Positions 57,473-64,000 of a stretch of DNA of 64,000 nt are shown here, in pieces. Each line of letters begins with the position of its first letter. Positions within the stretch are counted from its first letter, which is position 1. The notes below the pieces were generated by a model. It had not been told where the DNA came from. It worked only from the letters and a program-made list of their open reading frames with translations, and searched no databases. A program made the translations under genes and the position numbers. The stretch is taken from assembly GCA_009833045.1 (NCBI GenBank), contig WUUP01000002.1, positions 62,001 through 126,000 of the forward strand, written 5' to 3'. The DNA is from Saprospirales bacterium GYS_P2D. Its GTDB lineage: Bacteria > Bacteroidota > Bacteroidia > Chitinophagales > Saprospiraceae.

Positions 57473-58408
57473 ATGCTAAGTAGAAGAAGCGTACGCATAA
57501 AAGCCATGCAGTTGCTCTTTTCTGTGAATAGGGATCAGGAGCTGACGATTGAAGAGGCAAAGAAGAGATATTGGAAGTACATCGATGACACGTTCAACCT
57601 GTACTTGCTAAATCTGAACACTTTAATAAAAGTTACTCAGGTCTCCACAAAGGACTCAGAGAGACGAAAGAAGAAACATTTGCCTTCTGATATAGATAAG
57701 GTCTTTAAAGACAAACTCTATAACAACTCGTTGATCAAAAATCTTGATCAAAACACTTCATTCCAAAAACGAATTGCACAACTCGGATTTAATCAATCAG
57801 TAAATGCTGATTATTACGAAACGATATACAACGAATTTGCTAAGAAGCAAGAGTATATCGATTACATCACTAAACCAAGTAAGAACAAGGATCACCTTGA
57901 TATCATATTAGAACTATATAGATTCTGCCGACAAAATGAGCTCTTTAATGAGATCATGGAAGATCACTATGGCACATGGTATGATGACAAGTCTGTGGTC
58001 GTCGGTGCTACTAAGAAAACACTCAAAGTACTACCAAGTGAAGACGATGAGTTTTTCTTAATCCATAAGGGTGATGATGAGACAGTCAATGAGTTTGGCT
58101 ATAATCTCTTTGAGAGGACGATGACTTCAGATGAGCAGCTATTAAAGCACATCGAACCAAATCTGACTAACTGGGATAGTGAGCGAATAGCCATCATCGA
58201 TATGATCTTGATGAAAATGGCTCTCTGCGAAATGTTAGGATTTAGCACAATACCGACCAAGGTCACTATCAACGAATATGTTGAGATAGCTAAAAACTAT
58301 AGCACTGCCAAGAGTAAAGAATTCATCAATGGAGTTTTGGACAAAATGATGAAAGACTTTGAGCAAGATGGATTAATCAATAAGTCTGGGAGAGGCGTAG
58401 AAGAATAA
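57473..58408 (+). CDS. nusB: transcription antitermination factor NusB (extended form)
   Basis: 311 residues, about twice the usual NusB length. The N-terminus [27 protein letters not shown] and the C-terminal core [60 protein letters not shown] are NusB. The middle ~150 residues are a helical insert seen in Bacteroidota NusB proteins. NusB binds boxA RNA with NusE and supports rRNA antitermination. It starts 51 bases after the DoxX gene, has its own -7 element, and lies 4 bases before guaA. Confidence 0.93.
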   Translation: MLSRRSVRIKAMQLLFSVNRDQELTIEEAKKRYWKYIDDTFNLYLLNLNTLIKVTQVSTKDSERRKKKHLPSDIDKVFKDKLYNNSLIKNLDQNTSFQKRIAQLGFNQSVNADYYETIYNEFAKKQEYIDYITKPSKNKDHLDIILELYRFCRQNELFNEIMEDHYGTWYDDKSVVVGATKKTLKVLPSEDDEFFLIHKGDDETVNEFGYNLFERTMTSDEQLLKHIEPNLTNWDSERIAIIDMILMKMALCEMLGFSTIPTKVTINEYVEIAKNYSTAKSKEFINGVLDKMMKDFEQDGLINKSGRGVEE

Positions 58409-58412
58409 CATA

Positions 58413-59957
58413 ATGAGTCAAGCACCTGTAGAGCGAGTGATCATACTCGACTTCGGATCTCAGTATACGCAGCTCATAGCACGTCGTGTGCGAGAGCTGA
58501 ATATCTACTGCGAGATATATCCATACAATAAAGATCTATCCACAGAGACTGATATCAAGGCTATCATTCTTTCAGGTAGCCCGTGCTCGGTCAATCAAGA
58601 AGACCGCTTGGATATCAATATCGACGAGGTGACAGCTATAGCTCCCACTCTCGGAGTATGTTACGGGGCTCAGTATATCGCAGATTACTATGGAGGGACC
58701 GTGGCTCGCTCAGAAAAAAGAGAGTATGGCAAAGCACATATCACAGTCACACAGGACAATCCTCTATGGAAAAGTGTTGAAAACGGCTCTCAAGTATGGA
58801 TGAGCCATGCCGATACAATATTAGAATTGGGAGAAGGCTTTGAGATCATAAGTCATACTGATAGTATACCAGTGGCTGGATATCAGTATAAAAGAGCGGC
58901 TAATCCTGTATTTGGTATTCAGTTTCACCCAGAGGTCACTCACTCTCTTCAAGGGCTGAATATCTTATCCAATTTTTTAATAGATATAGCAGGATGTCAG
59001 CCTAACTGGAGTCCGAAATCATTCATAGAGCAGACCGTACAAGAGATAAAAGAAAAGGTAGGAGATGATGAGGTGCTTTTGGGCATATCTGGAGGTGTTG
59101 ATTCTACCGTGGCTGCTTTATTAATTCACAAAGCCATAGGCAGTCAGTTAACTTCTTTCTTCATCAATAATGGAGTACTACGTAAAAATGAATACACCGA
59201 GGTCCTCGATAAATACAAGTCCTTGGGCCTCAATGTAAATGGTATTGATGCGTCTGAAGAATTTTTATCTGAGCTCGATGGGGTATCCGATCCAGAGCGT
59301 AAACGCAAGGTCATCGGGAAAACTTTTATTGATGTATTCTTAAGAGAAGCTGAATCACTACCAAATGTCAAATGGCTTGCTCAAGGCACGATATATCCTG
59401 ACGTCATAGAGTCGGTCTCAGTCAATGGACCTTCGGCTACTATCAAGTCTCATCACAATGTAGGGGGACTCCCTGACTATCTGAATCTCGATCTACTCGA
59501 GCCACTCCGTATGCTATTCAAAGATGAAGTACGTAAAGTAGGAGAAGAGCTAGGTCTACCCGATGAATTCGTACATAGACATCCATTCCCAGGGCCAGGA
59601 TTAGCTATTAGAGTACTTGGAGAAATCACAAAAGAAAAAGTAAGACTCTGTCAAGAAGCAGATGCGATATATATCGATACCCTCAAAAAAACGGGATGGT
59701 ACGATAAGGTCTGGCAAGCTGGTGCTATCCTCTTACCCGTGAAGTCTGTGGGTGTCATGGGTGATGAGCGAACATACGAATACACAGTGGCACTCCGTTG
59801 TGTAAACTCTAAAGATGGTATGACTGCCGAGTGGAGTAAGCTACCTTATGAAGTCTTAGCAGACATATCAAATGAAATAATCAACAGTGTCAAAGGGATA
59901 AACCGTGTCGTATATGATATCAGTACCAAACCGCCAGCTACTATTGAATGGGAGTAA
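58413..59957 (+). CDS. guaA: GMP synthase (glutamine-hydrolysing)
   Basis: 514 residues, full length. The N-terminal class I glutamine amidotransferase has Cys83 (GVCYGAQ), His172 and Glu174 (FHPEVTHS). The ATP-pyrophosphatase P-loop is SGGVDS (226-231), and the dimerisation domain ends with [15 protein letters not shown]. GuaA converts XMP to GMP with ATP and glutamine. All catalytic residues are present. It is 4 bases downstream of nusB, and the next gene starts 1 base after its stop. Confidence 0.97.
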   Translation: MSQAPVERVIILDFGSQYTQLIARRVRELNIYCEIYPYNKDLSTETDIKAIILSGSPCSVNQEDRLDINIDEVTAIAPTLGVCYGAQYIADYYGGTVARSEKREYGKAHITVTQDNPLWKSVENGSQVWMSHADTILELGEGFEIISHTDSIPVAGYQYKRAANPVFGIQFHPEVTHSLQGLNILSNFLIDIAGCQPNWSPKSFIEQTVQEIKEKVGDDEVLLGISGGVDSTVAALLIHKAIGSQLTSFFINNGVLRKNEYTEVLDKYKSLGLNVNGIDASEEFLSELDGVSDPERKRKVIGKTFIDVFLREAESLPNVKWLAQGTIYPDVIESVSVNGPSATIKSHHNVGGLPDYLNLDLLEPLRMLFKDEVRKVGEELGLPDEFVHRHPFPGPGLAIRVLGEITKEKVRLCQEADAIYIDTLKKTGWYDKVWQAGAILLPVKSVGVMGDERTYEYTVALRCVNSKDGMTAEWSKLPYEVLADISNEIINSVKGINRVVYDISTKPPATIEWE

Positions 59958-59958
59958 G

Positions 59959-61290
59959 ATGATCTTTTTGTTGATCATATCATCATTCTTGTGGTCATGC
60001 TCATCTACCAAAGATGCACCACGTAGTCGGCCTAATGTCATAAAGCCAAGTAAAGAAACAGAAAAGGATAGCGAAGTACTCGCTATGGATACTATCAGGT
60101 GGGTAGAAGAACCTATGATTGATACTCCTCCTATATCAAATGATATGGAAGAGTCAAATGAAGGTCCATTTGAGAAAGAGTATAAAAATGAGTATCAAGT
60201 AGTTCTTCTTATGCCTTTTAAGAACGAAGCAACTGATAGTTACAATAATATCAGTGCCAACAATGAAAAGTATGCTCACTTTTATGCAGGGCTAAAGATG
60301 GCACTCGGCGATATAGAAGACACCAAGATCAATGTGACTACACTTTCAACAGATCGCCGCACTGATAATATCGATGAGCAAATACGAAGACTAAACTTCC
60401 TAAATCCAGATGTCATAGTTGGCCCATTTGAATCTAAAGCCTTAGCCGAAATATCTGCATTTGCTAAGGATAATCAGATACCATTGATATCTCCTTGGAA
60501 AGCCAATACACGGATCACAAAAGACAACCTCTTCTATCTTCAGATGCGACCCAATCCTTCTTCATATTACGATGCTATCATAGCGGATATGACAAAGCAT
60601 TTTGATAGAAAAAATATCAGAGTCATAGCGAATGCTAATGGAAACGACCGAGGGAGAATCTCATATATCCAAAAAGCCAATGAACAACAGAGTGGACTCC
60701 CTATAGTTGAGCCCTTAGAAGTAATAGAGATATCAGAAGATACTTTATTGATGTCTGATTCATTAGTTTTTGATGATGTGTTTGAAGAAGGGGCAAATGT
60801 GTTTTTCTTACCTCAATATATTGCTGCAGAAAGTGAAAGCTTCATCTATGAGTGTCTAAGAAAACTCAATGCTGAACGAGGAAATCGAGAACTATATGTA
60901 TATGCTATGCCCCTGGCGATGAGTACCGATAAAATTGATCTAAACATCTTAAAGAACATTAACCTTCGAGTCTGTGAGTACAAATTCGTAGATGAGAGAA
61001 ATATGATCATACAAAAGTTCAAGAAAAATTACTTTGAGAAATATGGATGGATCCCTGATGACGAAGCCTATTTTGGATATGACATCATGAGATTTATCGG
61101 ATATGGGCTTCAGAAGTATGGTAAATATTTTCATTATTACTTAAAAGATGAAAAACTCAATCTCTCACAAATGGATGTCACTATCGAACCATACTATAAT
61201 AGCAAGGACGAATTAGTCTATCTAATGAATGGAAATCTGTACATCATAGAGTATCAAGATGAGCATTTCTCCATAATGGGAAATCAATAG
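59959..61290 (+). CDS. periplasmic-binding-fold lipoprotein (type I, LppC/LivJ-like)
   Basis: About 443 residues from ATG at 59959, one base after the guaA stop. The signal has lipobox LWSC. An acidic linker follows, then a type I periplasmic-binding fold: YQVVLLMPFKNEA, YAHFYAGLKMALGD, DEQIRRLNFLNPDVIVGPFESKALAEISAFAKDNQIPLISPWKA, and YFGYDIMRFIGYGLQKYG. No transporter gene is near, so import is doubtful; the fold also occurs in LpoA-like peptidoglycan-synthesis activators. A GTG start at 59905 was rejected because it overlaps guaA and lacks signal character. Confidence 0.82.
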   Translation: MIFLLIISSFLWSCSSTKDAPRSRPNVIKPSKETEKDSEVLAMDTIRWVEEPMIDTPPISNDMEESNEGPFEKEYKNEYQVVLLMPFKNEATDSYNNISANNEKYAHFYAGLKMALGDIEDTKINVTTLSTDRRTDNIDEQIRRLNFLNPDVIVGPFESKALAEISAFAKDNQIPLISPWKANTRITKDNLFYLQMRPNPSSYYDAIIADMTKHFDRKNIRVIANANGNDRGRISYIQKANEQQSGLPIVEPLEVIEISEDTLLMSDSLVFDDVFEEGANVFFLPQYIAAESESFIYECLRKLNAERGNRELYVYAMPLAMSTDKIDLNILKNINLRVCEYKFVDERNMIIQKFKKNYFEKYGWIPDDEAYFGYDIMRFIGYGLQKYGKYFHYYLKDEKLNLSQMDVTIEPYYNSKDELVYLMNGNLYIIEYQDEHFSIMGNQ

Positions 61291-61297
61291 TCTCCAA

Positions 61298-61936
61298 GTG
61301 CATATACTCGAAAAAAGAAAAGATCGAATGAAAGAGGTCATAAAGAAACGACAGTTTGACCTCACCGTGATATTAGAAAATGTACATGATCCTCATAATA
61401 TTGGTGCCGTACTACGAACCTGTGACTCTATAGGAATCAATGAGGTATTCATTTTGTATACACAGCCAGATCTACAAGAACGGGGTATATCGATAGGACT
61501 GAAGAGCTCATCAGGTGCTAAACAATGGATCAAGATTAACTATTTTGAGGATATACATACATGTTTCACCGCTGTACGTGAGCGCTATCCTAAGATCTAT
61601 GGTACCGCAATAGGTGCATCAGCTAAAAGTCTCTATGACTTAGATCTTGCAAGCTCCTGTGCTCTATTATTTGGCAATGAACATGAAGGGGTCAGCGAAG
61701 AAGCATTAAATCTTATCGATCAAAATTTCTTGATTCCTCAATTTGGATTCGTCCAGAGTCTTAACATATCTGTAGCATGTGCTGTATCTCTTTATGAAGC
61801 CTCTCGTCAGAGAATGGCTACGGGTCAATACAATAGAGATTTTGGTGATCATGAGATGGATGCTCCTACCTATGAGCGATTCTTAGATATACACCGACAG
61901 AAGAAATATAATAAGATCAATAACAAGCAGATATAA
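61298..61936 (+). CDS. trmH: TrmH-type tRNA/rRNA 2'-O-methyltransferase
   Basis: 212 residues. SpoU/TrmH knot-fold motifs: DLTVILENVHDPHNIGAVLRTCDSIGINEVFIL (motif 1 Asn/Arg), CALLFGNEHEGVSEEAL (motif 2) and FLIPQFGFVQSLNISVACAVSLYEASRQ (motif 3). The basic start RKDRMKEVIKKRQFDLTV matches TrmH (Gm18 of tRNA) rather than RlmB. GTG at 61298 keeps this start; ATG at 61328 would truncate it. It is 7 bases after the lipoprotein gene and last before a terminator. Confidence 0.88.
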   Translation: MHILEKRKDRMKEVIKKRQFDLTVILENVHDPHNIGAVLRTCDSIGINEVFILYTQPDLQERGISIGLKSSSGAKQWIKINYFEDIHTCFTAVRERYPKIYGTAIGASAKSLYDLDLASSCALLFGNEHEGVSEEALNLIDQNFLIPQFGFVQSLNISVACAVSLYEASRQRMATGQYNRDFGDHEMDAPTYERFLDIHRQKKYNKINNKQI

Positions 61937-61967
61937 AAAAAGGCAATCGTATACGAATGCCTTTTTT
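61935..61967. terminator. bidirectional rho-independent terminator
   Basis: AAAAAAGGCA and TGCCTTTTTT with inner ATCG/CGA form a strong stem around TATA. It separates the convergent trmH and aspartate aminotransferase genes and carries T-runs on both strands. Confidence 0.85.
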
Positions 61968-61987
61968 ACTCATATTTTTAAGATCCT

Positions 61988-63190
61988 TTAGCTTAAACTA
62001 CCAAAGAAATCTTGTAGTCTTCTACACGCATCCATGAGATTCTCTTCAGAGGCAGCATAAGAGAGTCTAATACAGTTTGGCGCTCCAAAAGCAGCACCGC
62101 TCACAGTGGCTACATAGGTCTTATCCAATATCTGTTCAGCTAAAACATCTGAATTTTCAATGACCACACCATCAATACTTTTACCAAAGAAATTGCTACA
62201 ATCAGGGAAAATATAGAATGCTCCCTGCGGCACGCTCAACTTCAGACCTTCAATTTTGCTGAGCTCAGTGATGACCATATCTCTTCTTTTCAAGAAGACG
62301 TCTTTCATCAGAGCAGGCTCATCAGTCTCAGTCTCAAGAGCAATGGCTGCGGCTTTCTGTCCAAATGCTGTAGCTCCAGAGGTAACCTGGCCTTGGATCT
62401 TAGCACATGCTGAGGCGATCTCCTTAGGAGCAGCGATATATCCTAACCTCCAACCAGTCATAGCGAATCCTTTGCTCATGCCATTCACTACGATGGTGCG
62501 ATCTGCTACATTCTTATTCTCTGCGATGGACACATGCTCACCACTGTACACTATGTGCTCATAGATCTCATCAGAGATGATGTAAGTATTCTCGTATGGA
62601 GCGATCACATCTGCTATAGCTTTGAGCTCCTCACGAGTGTAAACCGATCCTGTAGGGTTGCACGGAGAAGAAAATAGAACAAACTTAACTTTGTCGTGCA
62701 TTACTGCTTTTACTTGCTCTGCAGTCACTTTATAGTCATTCTCTACACTCGCTTCCACACATATTGGATTGCCTCCTGCGAGCTTTACGATCTCGATATA
62801 TGACACCCAGTAAGGCGTGAATATGATGACATCATCATCTTTATTGAGCATGGCTTGGCAGAGGTTAGAGATACTCTGTTTAGCCCCATTACTTACTACT
62901 ATGTTAGCTATGCCGTAGTCGAGGCCATTATCTCGTTTCAGTTTTTTGACTATAGCTTCTCTATACTCGACCAGTCCCGGCACAGGTGTATAGTGAGTAT
63001 ATCCATCATCGAGAGCTTGCTTAGCTGCATCAATGATAAATTTTGGTGTATCAAAATCGGGCTCTCCAACAGATAGGCTAATTACATCTTTCCCTTCTGA
63101 TTTAAGATCTCGAGCGAGCTGTGACATTTTCAGTGTAGCTGACTCAGCCAGATTTAATACATAATCTGAAAGAACATTTTTCTTTGACAT
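61988..63190 (-). CDS. aspC: class I aspartate aminotransferase
   Basis: 400 residues of fold-type I aminotransferases (subgroup I-gamma style). PLP Lys240 lies in [20 protein letters not shown], Asp207 in [12 protein letters not shown] pairs with the ring nitrogen, and [16 protein letters not shown] has the substrate-contacting Asn-Pro. The start [38 protein letters not shown] is typical. It interconverts aspartate and oxaloacetate, linking the TCA cycle to amino acids. It diverges from the asparaginase-domain gene 114 bases away, whose product would also yield aspartate. Confidence 0.92.
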   Translation of the reverse strand: [400 protein letters not shown]

Positions 63191-63304
63191 GACGAACGAT
63201 TTAATAATCAGCTATCAAAAGTATATATAGTAATATCAATAAATACACAAAAACATTAATAATTTGCAGCCGATTTTGAACAGAAAAAATAATCACACGG
63301 CGCA

Positions 63305-63835
63305 ATGGTAAGTAAGGGAATTCAGACTGATATCGAAACCATCCAAATCTATGTTACAGGTGGGACATTTGACAAGGATTATAACTATATCACAGGAGAA
63401 CTTTACTTCAAGGACACACATCTGACTGAGATGATAAATCGGGGCAGATGCTCAGTGCCCGTGGATGTAAAAACGCTCATGATGGTCGATAGTCTCGAGA
63501 TGGGGGACAAGGAGCGCCATATCATGAGCTATAATTGCCAAGAATGTCCATATTCTAATATCATCATCACTCATGGCACTGATACGATGTCAACCACAGC
63601 CAGCTATCTTGCCGCACAAAAAATAGAAGGTAAAACAATAGTACTGACAGGTGCAATGATACCATATGCATTCGGATCCTCTTCAGACGGATTCTTTAAT
63701 TTAGGTAGTGCTATGGCATTTGTTCAAGTTTTGCCACCAGGAGTATATATTTGTATGAATGGACGATACTTCAACGCAAATGAAGTCGTTAAAAACCGAA
63801 GTACGGGATATTTCCAATCTCAACCTGCTGAATAG
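63305..63835 (+). CDS. short asparaginase-domain protein
   Basis: 176 residues against about 330 for L-asparaginase, so only the N-terminal domain is present. Catalytic motifs are complete: TGGTFDK (Thr21), ITHGTDTMSTTA (His90-Asp93) and LTGAMIPYA (the Lys position of VGAMRPS is not conserved as such). After the domain it ends cleanly with YFNANEVVKNRSTGYFQSQPAE and no downstream reading frame resumes the fold. Short single-domain proteins of this sort are known, so it need not be a pseudogene; whether it deaminates asparagine is open. Confidence 0.8.
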   Translation: MVSKGIQTDIETIQIYVTGGTFDKDYNYITGELYFKDTHLTEMINRGRCSVPVDVKTLMMVDSLEMGDKERHIMSYNCQECPYSNIIITHGTDTMSTTASYLAAQKIEGKTIVLTGAMIPYAFGSSSDGFFNLGSAMAFVQVLPPGVYICMNGRYFNANEVVKNRSTGYFQSQPAE

Positions 63836-63921
63836 TTTCCTATCCATGTGATGATTACATATTAAAAATAGTTAGTATGCAATCAATTACTTATTTTTGA
63901 TCGAATTTATCAATATAAGAT

Positions 63922-64000
63922 ATGAGAAAATCAATCTTACTATTCGTAGTAGTTACTTTATTTTGTTGGACACAGGGGTATAGTCAGGACGACATGAGCT
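63922..64000 (+). CDS. secreted protein, N-terminal fragment
   Basis: ATG at 63922 opens a frame that continues to the right edge (26 residues seen). It begins with a signal peptide, MRKSILLFVVVTLFCW...GYSQ, with likely cleavage after YSQ. Nothing else is visible, so the function is unknown. Confidence 0.6.
   Translation, partial: MRKSILLFVVVTLFCWTQGYSQDDMS

Overview
The window reads as chromosomal DNA of a Bacteroidota bacterium, probably a free-living member of a Saprospiria-like or related lineage (the lineage is inference). Supporting signs: a SusC/SusD pair with surface glycan-binding lipoproteins, a 1342-residue secreted protein ending in a type IX secretion (T9SS) sorting tail, many lipoproteins with short Bacteroidota lipoboxes, a BT_3928/DoxX-type protein beside a DUF1599 protein, an extended NusB, and several promoters matching the Bacteroidota -7 element TAnnTTTG. 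I found no rRNA, tRNA, CRISPR array, transposase or integrase.

Layout. 0-5.5 kb: partial PafA-type phosphatase, dprA, a predicted outer-membrane barrel, fadH (2,4-dienoyl-CoA reductase) and an SMP-30-type lactonase lipoprotein. 5.5-10 kb: an AT-richer pocket with a 750-base non-coding stretch holding two dispersed-repeat-like remnants, an orphan sensor histidine kinase and an FAD-linked sugar/lactone oxidase. 10-15.5 kb (minus strand): a compact four-gene operon for non-phosphorylative (Weimberg-type) breakdown of a pentonate: IlvD/Edd dehydratase, GntP permease, FAH-family 2-keto-3-deoxy-pentonate dehydratase, and 2,5-dioxovalerate dehydrogenase, ending at 2-oxoglutarate. 15.7-17.5 kb: a membrane-anchored endonuclease/exonuclease/phosphatase-fold protein and tesB.

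17.6-26.9 kb (minus strand): the most interesting block, a tightly coupled AT-rich operon of an XRE regulator, a PLD-nuclease/SNF2-helicase fusion, a 1318-residue Eco57I-type adenine methylase and an SMC-like ATPase. Gene junctions are 3 bases or a 4-base overlap, so it looks like one transferable anti-phage restriction-type system. An 11-base direct repeat lies at its two edges.

27.5-35.2 kb: a SusC-SusD-SGBP-SGBP operon with no glycosidase, closed by a strong terminator. 35.2-43 kb: a methyltransferase, three membrane proteins (an unrecognised one with an internal repeat, TauE, EamA), a small lipoprotein and the T9SS-exported BNR/VPS10-like protein. 43-48.8 kb (minus): gcvT-gcvP (glycine cleavage) and pabB-pabC (p-aminobenzoate synthesis), the latter pair with a 68-base overlap. 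49-55.3 kb: a glycine-rich hydrophobic 94-residue protein, an AlkD-like repair protein, gcdH, then minus-strand genes for a small unknown, a dynamin-like GTPase, WbqC, CoaE and a YigZ/IMPACT protein. 55.4-62 kb (plus): DUF1599, DoxX/BT_3928, nusB, guaA, a periplasmic-binding-fold lipoprotein and trmH. 62-64 kb: aspartate aminotransferase (minus), a short asparaginase-domain protein and the start of a secreted protein.

Function assignments rest on motifs read by eye; no database search was run. Start codons were moved inward where the longer reading would use GTG/TTG, run through a terminator, or precede a likely transcription start.
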